From Aliitabrizicola sp041905595 (GTDB lineage: Bacteria; Pseudomonadota; Alphaproteobacteria; Rhodobacterales; Rhodobacteraceae), in NCBI GenBank assembly GCA_041905595.1, contig JAYRKT010000023.1:5805-69804 (forward strand): DNA of 64,000 bases. Direction: 5' to 3'. Under the pieces are notes generated by a model. That model had not been told where the DNA came from, made no database searches, and saw only the letters and a program-made list of their open reading frames with translations. This document shows, piece by piece, positions 16,634 to 24,102 of this stretch (position 1 is the first letter of the stretch; the number at the start of each line of letters is the position of its first letter). A program made the translations under genes and the position numbers.

Positions 16634-19087
16634 TCAAGCGCGGACCCGCTCGCTTGTCGGATCGTAGAAGGGGGCAAGGGATACGGTCGCCGCATGGCGC
16701 CGGTTGCCAATCTCGACCTCGAAGGCGGTTGCTTGCAGATAGTCGCCGGTCACGCCACCTTCCCGCTCGATGACGGCAAGGCCGACCGAGACGCCAAGCG
16801 TGTGGCCATAGGCTCCGGCGCGGACATATCCGACAGGTTGCCCATCCGCGAAGAGCGGCTCGAGCCCGCGCAGAAGCGGTTCGGGATCGTCGAGCTTCAC
16901 CGCGACGAGGCGCTTGGTCAGCGCCCCCGCCGCCTTCTGCTCGGCCAGACGTTCGCGGCCGATGAAGTCCTTGGAAAGATCGACGACGAAGCCCAGGCCC
17001 ATTTCAAGCGGCGTATCTGTGTTGTCGATGTCGACCCCGTAGTCGCGATAGCCCTTTTCCAGCCGCAGGCTGTCCAACGCCATCAGGCCGCAATGCACGC
17101 AGTCGATGCCCTGCGCCTCGATCCCCGCGACCAGCGCATCGTAGACGTTCAGACTCTGCTCGGCCGGGATGTAAAGCTCGTAGCCAAGCTCGCCCATGTA
17201 GGTCACCCGGACGATCCTTAGCCGGGCGTAGCCGATCTCGACCCAGGCGGAGCCGCGGAAGGGCAGCGCGTCGGTCGACAGGTCGGCGCCGGTGATCGCG
17301 GCGAGAGCCTCGCGCGATTTCGGGCCTTGCAGCGACAAGATGGTATAGGCCGAGGTGACGTCGGTCACCGCGCAGAACTCGTCCGACCTGGTATGTCGGC
17401 GCAGCCAGGACGGGGTGATGCGCTGCAACACGTCGCCCGTGACAAGCAGGAACTCCTGCTCGCCGGTCCGGGTGATCGTTAGATCGGACAGGATGCCGCC
17501 CTGCGGGTTCAGCCATTGGGTGTAGACGTTGGTCCCTACCGGGACCGAGACGTTGTTCGAGCTGACCCGGTTCAGCACCGTCTCGGCGTCGCGTCCCTGC
17601 ACGATGAACTTGCCCATGAAGGTCTTGTCGAACAGCCCCAGGCATTCGCGGGTCGCCCGGTGCTCGGTGGCGGACAGGCGGAACCAGTCCTGCCGGCCGA
17701 ACTCGTAGGCGACTTTGGGCTGCGGACCGTCCGGCGCGAACCAGTAGGGCATCTCCCAGCCGGAAAGCGAAACGAAATAGGCGCCCTTCGCCGCGTAGCG
17801 GTCGTGCAGCGGCAGCCGCCGGGCCCCCCGCGCGCGCTTGTGCTTGAAATTCGGCAATGTGGAGTTGGTGAAGCCGTAAGACAACGCATCGGGCAGGCGG
17901 TCGAGAAGGTAGTGCCTGACCGATTCATGCGATCCCAGGCGCGAGGGAAGCAGGGCAGTGATATCCTGGCTCGCGTTGCCGTGGACGATCTCTTCCGCCA
18001 GCAGCGCGCCCACGCCCCCGCCCATAAGAATGCCGAGCGAGTTGAGACCGGTCGCGAGGTAGAGGCCCTGCACCTCGGGCGTCTCGCCGACGAGGAACTT
18101 GCCGTCGGGGGTGAAACTTTCGGGGCCGCAGAAGAAGGTCTTGATGCCCGCCTTCTCCATCGCCGGGAACCGGCGGAAGGCATGTTCCAGGTGCGGGGTC
18201 ATCCGATCCCAGTCAGGTGGAAGGGTGGAAAAACTTGCATCGCCGGGAATGCCCTGGGGCATCCAGGGGGCTGCGCCTGGCTCGAACAGGCCGAAAAGCA
18301 GCCCGCCTCCTTCCTCTCGCACATAGGCATAGCTTTCCGGATCTTCGACCACCGGCAGGTCACGATGAACGCCCTCCATCGGTTCGGTCAGCAGATAGTA
18401 GTGCTCCAGCGCCTGCAGGGGCACCGACACACCGATTTTCGCCCCGATCTGGCGCGACCACATGCCGGCCGCCAGGACCACCGCCTCAGACCGGATCGAG
18501 CCCTGCGGCGTGACCACACCGCGCACCCGGCCGCGCTCAACCAGAATGTCGGTCACCGGGCAGCCTTCGACGATCTGCACCCCACGCTTCCGCGCACCCG
18601 CTGCCAGCGCCATGGTCACGTCGACCGGGTTGGCGCGTCCGTCGGTCGGCGACCAGATCGCCGACAGCATCCCCTCGGTCTCGATGAGCGGAAACATCGC
18701 CTTCACTTCGGCGGGCGAGACCTCGTGCTTCTCGTGACCCATCAGGCGCATGAAGGCGATCTCGCGCTGCTGCGCCTCGCGGCGGGTCAGCGTGGTCGCG
18801 ACATGAAGATGGCCGCAGGCGCGAAAGCCGGTCGAGACGCCGGTCTCGGCTTCCAGCCGGGTATAGAGGTCGCGCGAATGGCGGAAGGCCCAGCTCAGCG
18901 TCTCGCTGAACATCCCGGCCGAGGCGATCAGACCAGCCGCATGCCAGGTCGTGCCAGACGTAAGCTTATCACGCTCCAGCACCACGATGTCGGTCCAGCC
19001 CTGTGCCGCCAGGTGATAGGCGGTCGAAGCGCCGACAACGCCGCCGCCGATGACGATGACGCGGGCATGGCTGGGCAAGATGGGCAT
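16634..19087 (-). CDS. Sarcosine/dimethylglycine dehydrogenase-like flavoprotein with GcvT domain
   Basis: This 817-residue enzyme has a DAO-type FAD domain (VIVIGGGVVGASTAYHLA, residues 10-27), a middle FAO domain, and GcvT plus GcvT C-terminal domains from about residue 430. The stretch SGTTWHAAGL places a His at residue 49, where dimethylglycine and sarcosine dehydrogenases attach FAD covalently. These enzymes oxidise an N-methyl group and pass the one-carbon unit to tetrahydrofolate. Length and order match the family (about 800-860). It is transcribed downstream of the IclR gene, with a 123-nt gap, and converges on the LysR gene. Sarcosine from the creatinase encoded 10 kb away is an attractive substrate, but dimethylglycine is equally possible. 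Confidence 0.85.
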   Translation of the reverse strand: MPILPSHARVIVIGGGVVGASTAYHLAAQGWTDIVVLERDKLTSGTTWHAAGLIASAGMFSETLSWAFRHSRDLYTRLEAETGVSTGFRACGHLHVATTLTRREAQQREIAFMRLMGHEKHEVSPAEVKAMFPLIETEGMLSAIWSPTDGRANPVDVTMALAAGARKRGVQIVEGCPVTDILVERGRVRGVVTPQGSIRSEAVVLAAGMWSRQIGAKIGVSVPLQALEHYYLLTEPMEGVHRDLPVVEDPESYAYVREEGGGLLFGLFEPGAAPWMPQGIPGDASFSTLPPDWDRMTPHLEHAFRRFPAMEKAGIKTFFCGPESFTPDGKFLVGETPEVQGLYLATGLNSLGILMGGGVGALLAEEIVHGNASQDITALLPSRLGSHESVRHYLLDRLPDALSYGFTNSTLPNFKHKRARGARRLPLHDRYAAKGAYFVSLSGWEMPYWFAPDGPQPKVAYEFGRQDWFRLSATEHRATRECLGLFDKTFMGKFIVQGRDAETVLNRVSSNNVSVPVGTNVYTQWLNPQGGILSDLTITRTGEQEFLLVTGDVLQRITPSWLRRHTRSDEFCAVTDVTSAYTILSLQGPKSREALAAITGADLSTDALPFRGSAWVEIGYARLRIVRVTYMGELGYELYIPAEQSLNVYDALVAGIEAQGIDCVHCGLMALDSLRLEKGYRDYGVDIDNTDTPLEMGLGFVVDLSKDFIGRERLAEQKAAGALTKRLVAVKLDDPEPLLRGLEPLFADGQPVGYVRAGAYGHTLGVSVGLAVIEREGGVTGDYLQATAFEVEIGNRRHAATVSLAPFYDPTSERVRA

Positions 19088-19210
19088 CTCGGGTCCTGAT
19101 TGGTCGTCTGTGCTGTCGCGACGCTATGCATCCGCACGGTGGAAAGGCAACAGCGACCCGAAGTCAGGACTGGGTCCACAGTTGGCCGCCGCAGTCCTGG
19201 CGTCTTCGCT

Positions 19211-19996
19211 TCACGCCTGCTCGGGAAAGCGCCAGGTCTCGGCCGCGGCGGCAATGCGCGCGGCGCTTTCCTTGACCAGACCTGCCCGCGCCTCCAGTGC
19301 CGAGAGCGTTGTCCGTGCCGTGGTCGAGGTGACCGAGATCGCACCGAGCACCCGGCCGGCCCGGCTGAGGATCGGCGCGGCGCAGCAGATGATGCCGGGC
19401 TCGTGCTCCTCGCGGTCAAGGGCATGGCCGCGGGCGCGGATCGACACGAGTTCCGCCTTAAGCCGGTCCGGGCTGTCCAGCGTTTCGCGCGTGAAACGAT
19501 GGAAGCTCTGTCGTGCGATTGCGCCTTCGAGCGCATCACCCTCCAGGAAGGCGAGCATGGCCTTGCCCACTCCCGTGCAATAGGCCGGACCGATCTTGCC
19601 GGCACTCGAAAACATCTCGACGGGGCGAGCCGCGTTGCGCTTGTCGACGTAAAGCACCTGCCCCTGGTCGAGCTGGGCCAGATGAACCGTCTCGCCGGTT
19701 TCCACCGCCAGCGCGTCAAGATGCGGTCGGGCAAGCGGCGCGAGTGAGGAGGTCGCCCAGGCCGCATGGGCTAACCGCACCAGCCGCAGACCGGGGGAAT
19801 AGCTCCCGCTGTTCTCGTCAAAGGTCAGCATTCCCTGCTTGGTCAGGGTCTGGAGCAGACGATAAAGCGTGGCCTTGGGATAGGCACTGATCGGCTGAAG
19901 GTCGGAAAAGCGTACAGGCCGCCCGCGCGCGGCAACCATGTCGAGCACGTCGAGCGCCTTGGCCACGGTTCCCTCCGCCCCTGCATCGGCTGCCAT
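19211..19996 (-). CDS. IclR-family transcriptional regulator
   Basis: This 261-residue protein has an N-terminal winged helix (TVAKALDVLDMVA, then AYPKATLYRLLQTLTKQGML) and a C-terminal IclR effector domain containing YCTGVGKAMLAFL. The ATG lies at 19994-19996. It diverges from the sugar-acid operon at 20097. Two inverted repeats in the 100-bp gap are good operator candidates, so it most likely represses that operon until a pathway intermediate binds. It may also affect the dehydrogenase gene that follows it. Confidence 0.88.
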   Translation of the reverse strand: MAADAGAEGTVAKALDVLDMVAARGRPVRFSDLQPISAYPKATLYRLLQTLTKQGMLTFDENSGSYSPGLRLVRLAHAAWATSSLAPLARPHLDALAVETGETVHLAQLDQGQVLYVDKRNAARPVEMFSSAGKIGPAYCTGVGKAMLAFLEGDALEGAIARQSFHRFTRETLDSPDRLKAELVSIRARGHALDREEHEPGIICCAAPILSRAGRVLGAISVTSTTARTTLSALEARAGLVKESAARIAAAAETWRFPEQA

Positions 19997-20012
19997 TTCT
20001 CGCCCCTCGCTG

Positions 20013-20042
20013 TTGACAGATACAATCTGTACCGCGCATAGT
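20013..20042 (+). promoter_or_regulatory. Candidate sigma-70 promoter of the sugar-acid operon
   Basis: A perfect TTGACA -35 box (20013-20018) is followed after 18 nt by CATAGT (20037-20042, 4 of 6 matches to TATAAT). Transcription would begin near 20050, just ahead of the 20060-20080 palindrome, so a bound repressor there would block initiation or early elongation. Confidence 0.5.
20016..20030. promoter_or_regulatory. Palindrome ACAGAT-ACA-ATCTGT, candidate upstream operator
   Basis: A perfect inverted repeat with 6-bp arms and a 3-nt centre overlaps the -35 box of the proposed promoter and lies 20 nt before the iclR start. It differs in sequence from the second palindrome, so it may bind another regulator or serve iclR autoregulation. 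Confidence 0.5.
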
Positions 20043-20059
20043 TCCCATTATTCAAGACT

Positions 20060-20080
20060 TGGTTTCACATATTGAAACCA
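20060..20080. promoter_or_regulatory. Palindrome TGGTTTCA-N5-TGAAACCA, candidate IclR operator
   Basis: Perfect 8-bp arms flank the 5-nt centre CATAT. The TTTCA/TGAAA arms with short AT-rich spacing resemble known IclR-family sites. It lies immediately before the GGAGG ribosome-binding site of the dehydrogenase gene and downstream of the proposed -10 box, a classic repressor position. Confidence 0.65.
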
Positions 20081-20096
20081 TTTGGAGGACAACCTG

Positions 20097-20861
20097 ATGC
20101 TGCCCATCTATCCGGATCTCGAAGGCAAGTCCGTCTTCATCACCGGCGGCGGCTCGGGCATCGGAGCCGCGCTGACCGAGGGGTTCCTGCGGCAAGGCGC
20201 CAGGGTGGCCTTCTGCCAGCGCAGCGACGCCACGGCGTTCTGCGACGAGATGCAGAAGGTCACGGGCAACCGCCCGATGTTCCTGCGCTGCGACTTGACC
20301 GATCTGGAGCAGTTGAATTCTGCGCTGGCGGCAGCGGCAAAGGCGCATGGTCCGATCACCATCCTTGTCAACAACGCCGCCAACGATCAGCGGCACAAGA
20401 CGCTGGAAACGGACGAGGCGTTTTTCGACTGGTCGATTGCGATCAACCTCAAAGCCTATTTCTTTGCGGCCAAAGCGGTGATCCCTGGAATGCAGGCGGC
20501 CGGCGGCGGGTCGATCATCAACTTCTCGTCGATCAGCTACATGATGGGCAACGCCGGCTACCCGGTCTACACAGCAGCGAATTCCGGCATCAATGGCCTG
20601 ACCCGCAGCCTTGCGCGCGAGTTCGGACCTGAACGCATCCGCGTCAACGCCTTGTCACCCGGCTGGGTCCTGACCGAGCGGCAGAAGGAGCTGTGGGTCA
20701 CGCCCGAGGGGCTGGCTGCCCATTTGGACCGCCAATGCCTGAAAGACCCGCTGGAGCCGTCCGACATTGTGGGCGGTTGCCTTTTCCTTGCCTCTTCGGC
20801 GTCGAAGGCGATGACGGGGCAGGCACTGGTGATCGACGGCGGTGTGGTGGTGACGGGATGA
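20097..20861 (+). CDS. SDR-family oxidoreductase (sugar 1-dehydrogenase-like) with altered catalytic motif
   Basis: This 254-residue short-chain dehydrogenase has the NAD(P)-binding motif TGGGSGIG, NNAAN, the catalytic-serine segment INFSSISYMMG, and then YTAAN where the classical motif is YxxxK. The bases read TAC ACA GCA GCG AAT, so the usual lysine is asparagine. The ATG at 20097 follows GGAGG by 8 nt; an earlier TTG overlaps that site and is not used. It is the first gene of a four-gene operon with KDGal kinase, KDPGal aldolase and a lactonase. It probably oxidises galactose, arabinose or a related aldose to its lactone. The substrate and the effect of the Lys-to-Asn change are unknown. 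Confidence 0.85.
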   Translation: MLPIYPDLEGKSVFITGGGSGIGAALTEGFLRQGARVAFCQRSDATAFCDEMQKVTGNRPMFLRCDLTDLEQLNSALAAAAKAHGPITILVNNAANDQRHKTLETDEAFFDWSIAINLKAYFFAAKAVIPGMQAAGGGSIINFSSISYMMGNAGYPVYTAANSGINGLTRSLAREFGPERIRVNALSPGWVLTERQKELWVTPEGLAAHLDRQCLKDPLEPSDIVGGCLFLASSASKAMTGQALVIDGGVVVTG

Positions 20862-21757
20862 AAGCGGACTGGATTGCCGTCGACTGGGGCACGACCCATC
20901 TGCGGGCCTGGGCCATGGGCGCGGAGGGACTCCGCGCCGAAGCCGCGTCCGACGACGGGATGGGCCGGCTGGCGCGTGACAGCTTCGAAGCCGCGCTGAT
21001 CCGCCTGATCGAACCTTGGCTCGGCCCCGGCGTCACCCCCGTTGTCGCCTGCGGAATGGTGGGCAGCCGCCAGGGCTGGATCGAGGCCCCATATCGCGCC
21101 GTGCCCTGCCCGCCGGTCGCGCAAGGGGAGTTGATGCCTGTACCGGTCACGGATCCGCGGATCTCCATGCGGATCGCGCCAGGTTTGCAGCAGCTGCAGC
21201 CACCGGATGTGATGCGCGGCGAGGAAACCCAGATTGCCGGGGCTTTGGCGCTTGATCCCGGGTTCGACGGGGCGATCTGCCTGCCCGGCACCCATTCGAA
21301 ATGGGCCCAGGTCAGCGCGGGAGAGGTGGTCAGTTTCCAGACCTTCATGACAGGCGAACTCTTTGCACTTCTGGCCGAACAATCCGTCCTGCGCCACGGC
21401 CTCTCCGAAGGCTGGGAAGATGCGGCCTTCGACCAGGGCGTGGCCGATGGCATGGCGCGGCCCGACCGGCTGATGGCCCAGTTGTTCCGCCTGCGGGCCG
21501 AAGGGCTGATCGCCGGGCTGACCGGTGACGCGGCCCGCGCCCGCCTGTCCGGGCTGCTGATCGGGGCCGAGCTCGCCGGCGCCAAGGCCTGGTGGCTGGG
21601 TCTGCCGATCCTGCTGATCGGTTCGCCCGGCCTGACAGACGTTTACGCCCGCGCGCTCGCCGCGCAGGGTGCCTCCAGCCAATCCCTATCCGCCACCGAC
21701 TGCACGATCGCCGGACTGGCCCGTGCCGCCGGGGCGCTTTCAAAGGCAACAGAATGA
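20858..21757 (+). CDS. dgoK: 2-dehydro-3-deoxygalactonokinase
   Basis: This 299-residue kinase of the DgoK family starts with the phosphate-loop motif AVDWGTTHLRAW and carries the conserved CLPGTHSKWA segment and GEETQIAGAL. It phosphorylates 2-keto-3-deoxygalactonate in the De Ley-Doudoroff route. The ATG overlaps the SDR stop (ATGA), and its own stop overlaps the aldolase start, so kinase and aldolase are made together. Confidence 0.9.
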   Translation: MKADWIAVDWGTTHLRAWAMGAEGLRAEAASDDGMGRLARDSFEAALIRLIEPWLGPGVTPVVACGMVGSRQGWIEAPYRAVPCPPVAQGELMPVPVTDPRISMRIAPGLQQLQPPDVMRGEETQIAGALALDPGFDGAICLPGTHSKWAQVSAGEVVSFQTFMTGELFALLAEQSVLRHGLSEGWEDAAFDQGVADGMARPDRLMAQLFRLRAEGLIAGLTGDAARARLSGLLIGAELAGAKAWWLGLPILLIGSPGLTDVYARALAAQGASSQSLSATDCTIAGLARAAGALSKATE

Positions 21758-22359
21758 CCCGTCCGATCATTGCCATCCTGCGTGGCATCACCCCTGATGC
21801 TGCCCTGCCCGTGGCCGAGGCGCTGATCTCTGCCGGCATCTCCACAATTGAGGTTCCCCTGAACTCTCCCCACCCGATGCACTCCATTGCCGCAATGGTG
21901 CATGCCTTCGGCGATCATGCCGTGATCGGGGCGGGCACGGTGCTGACTGTGAAGCAGGTGCGCGAAGTGGCCGATGCGGGCGGACGCATCATCGTCTCGC
22001 CCAACATGGATGCCGAGGTCATCGCCGAGACACGACGCGCCGGGCTGCAAAGCTGGCCGGGCGTGATGACGCCCACCGAATGTTTCGCTGCGCTGAAGGC
22101 CGGGGCCTCCGGGTTGAAACTGTTCCCCGGTAACTTGCTTGGTCCCGACGGGCTGAAGGCCATCCGCGCGGTCCTGCCGCAGGGAACGCGGGTCTATGCC
22201 GTCGGCGGGGCTGGCACCGCCAACCTGAAGGACTGGCTCAAGGCAGGGGCGGACGGGTTCGGCATTGGCACTTCGCTTTATGTCCCTGGGCTTTCGGCCA
22301 GCGAGGTTGCGGCCCGCGCCCGCGCGCTGGTGGCCGCCTATGATGAGGCAGCAGAATGA
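21754..22359 (+). CDS. dgoA: 2-dehydro-3-deoxy-6-phosphogalactonate aldolase
   Basis: This 201-residue class I aldolase of the KDPG/KDPGal family has PIIAILRGITPD, the conserved Glu in ISTIEVPLNSP, GAGTVLT, GVMTPTECFAAL and the Schiff-base lysine in LKLFPGN. Arg in LRG and the PLNSP loop fit the galacto (DgoA) branch better than Eda. It yields pyruvate and glyceraldehyde 3-phosphate. It is ATGA-coupled to dgoK and to the lactonase gene. Confidence 0.9.
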   Translation: MTRPIIAILRGITPDAALPVAEALISAGISTIEVPLNSPHPMHSIAAMVHAFGDHAVIGAGTVLTVKQVREVADAGGRIIVSPNMDAEVIAETRRAGLQSWPGVMTPTECFAALKAGASGLKLFPGNLLGPDGLKAIRAVLPQGTRVYAVGGAGTANLKDWLKAGADGFGIGTSLYVPGLSASEVAARARALVAAYDEAAE

Positions 22360-23198
22360 TCTTCGACGACCGCGCCTGCGACTTGGGTGAAGGCCCACTC
22401 TGGCATCCGCTGCGCCAGCAGCTTTTCTGGTTCGACATTCTCGGAAAGCGGCTGCTGACGCGCGACGAAACCGGCCAGCACCAGTGGCAGTTCGATCAGA
22501 TGGCCTCGGCCGCCGGCTGGGTCGACCGCGACACGCTGCTGATCGCCGGAGAACGCGGGTTGTTCCGCTTCAACCTCGCGACCGGCGCAAGCGATCCGGT
22601 CGCGCCCCTTGAAGCCGACAATCCGGTGACCAGGTCGAACGACGGACGCGCCGATCCGCAGGGCGGGCTCTGGATCGGCACGATGGGCAAGAAGGCCGAA
22701 GCGGGCGCCGGCGCGATCTACCGCTACTACCGGGGCGAGGTCAGGCAGCTTTTCCCGTCGATTTCGATCCCAAATTCGATGTGCTTCACGGTTGACGGGC
22801 GCACCGCCCAATTCGCGGATTCGCCAACCCGCCGGGTGATGCGCGTGTCCCTGGATGCCGAAGGATGGCCCAAGGGCAAGCCAGAGGTCTTCCTGCAGCT
22901 GGCCCCAGACGGGGCCGAGCCGGATGGCGCCGTGATCGACAGCGACGGAGTGACTTGGCTGGCTGAATGGGGCGCCGCGCGAGTCGCGGCCTATGCGCCC
23001 GACGGAAGCTTCCTGCGCAGCGTGGCCTTTGACGCGCCTCATACGTCCTGCCCCGCTTTCGGGGGCACGACGCTCTACTGCACGTCAGCCCTGCAGGGAA
23101 TGGATGCGGCCGCACGCGCCGCCAATCCCAGGGCGGGCATGACCTTCATGGCCGAGGGAGTGGCCAAGGGCCAGCTTGAGCATCAAGTAATTCTCTAG
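22356..23198 (+). CDS. SMP-30/gluconolactonase/LRE family lactonase
   Basis: This 280-residue six-bladed beta-propeller protein has the metal-site residues of the family: the Glu of LGEGPLWHP, the Asn in TRSNDGRADPQGGLWIGTMG, the Asn of SIPNSMCF and the Asp in EPDGAVIDSDG. It should hydrolyse the sugar lactone produced by the first enzyme of the operon to the open aldonate. It overlaps dgoA by 4 nt and ends 13 nt before the convergent ABC permease gene. Confidence 0.88.
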   Translation: MIFDDRACDLGEGPLWHPLRQQLFWFDILGKRLLTRDETGQHQWQFDQMASAAGWVDRDTLLIAGERGLFRFNLATGASDPVAPLEADNPVTRSNDGRADPQGGLWIGTMGKKAEAGAGAIYRYYRGEVRQLFPSISIPNSMCFTVDGRTAQFADSPTRRVMRVSLDAEGWPKGKPEVFLQLAPDGAEPDGAVIDSDGVTWLAEWGAARVAAYAPDGSFLRSVAFDAPHTSCPAFGGTTLYCTSALQGMDAAARAANPRAGMTFMAEGVAKGQLEHQVIL

Positions 23199-23211
23199 CG
23201 CCGGACGGGCG

Positions 23212-24063
23212 TCAGGTCGGTGACATGCCGCGCAGTCGCTCTGACCTGCGCCGCAGCACCTCGAGCGTGACCAAAAGCACGACCGAGATCGAGACGAGTA
23301 CGGTTGCGGCGGCCAGGATCGTCGGGCTGATCTGTTCGCGCAGGCCGGTGAACATCTGCCAGGGCAGTGTCTTGTCGCCCGGCGCGCCAAGGAACAGCAC
23401 CACCACCACCTCGTCGAATGATGTGATGAAGGCGAAAAGTGCCCCGGCCACGACGCCCGGCATGATGAGCGGCATCTGCACCATGAAGAAGGTGCGGACC
23501 GGCCCCGCGCCAAGGCTCGCTGCCGCGCGTGTCAATGACCGGTCAAAGCCGACGAGTGTCGCCGTCACGGTGATGATGACGAAGGGAATGCCCAGGACCG
23601 CATGGGCCAGGACGACCCCCCAGTAGGTTCCTTGCAACCCGACACGCGAATAGAAGAAATACATCCCCGCCGCCGAGATGATGAGCGGCACGATCATCGG
23701 CGAGATCAGGATCGCCATGATCGTGCCCTTGAACGGAACATGCGACTGCGACAGGCCGATGGCGGCCAGGGTGCCAAGGCTCACGGCGATCAGTGTCGCC
23801 ACCGGTGCAATGGCAAGCGAGTTCCATAGCGGCAATTGCCAGTCGGGGTTGGTGAAGAAGTCGTGGTAGTGCTTCAGCGAATACCCCGCCGGATCAAGCC
23901 GCAGCATCTCGGGCGAAAAGGTGAAGAAGTCCTGCGCGTTGAAGCTGAGCGGGATGATGATGATGATCGGGGCGATCAGGAAGAAGAAGATCAGCCCGCA
24001 GATCACGCGGAAGGCATAGTGCCAGAGGCGCTGGCCAGCGGTGGCATAGACGGGCAGGCTCAT
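23212..24063 (-). CDS. Spermidine/putrescine-type ABC transporter permease (PotC family)
   Basis: This 283-residue permease with six predicted spans has the EAA-loop coupling element AAASLGAGPVRTFFMVQMPLI. It is the second, shorter permease, as PotC is, and the last gene of the creatinase operon. Start at MSLPVYATAGQRLWHYA. Confidence 0.86.
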   Translation of the reverse strand: MSLPVYATAGQRLWHYAFRVICGLIFFFLIAPIIIIIPLSFNAQDFFTFSPEMLRLDPAGYSLKHYHDFFTNPDWQLPLWNSLAIAPVATLIAVSLGTLAAIGLSQSHVPFKGTIMAILISPMIVPLIISAAGMYFFYSRVGLQGTYWGVVLAHAVLGIPFVIITVTATLVGFDRSLTRAAASLGAGPVRTFFMVQMPLIMPGVVAGALFAFITSFDEVVVVLFLGAPGDKTLPWQMFTGLREQISPTILAAATVLVSISVVLLVTLEVLRRRSERLRGMSPT

Positions 24064-24102
24064 GCGCGCGGTCCCTGAATGCTGCAGATCGACGGGGCGA
24101 GG

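Noticed and set aside
20082..20096. TTG start for the SDR gene
   Set aside because: The TTG overlaps the GGAGG ribosome-binding site of the ATG at 20097, which is the better start.
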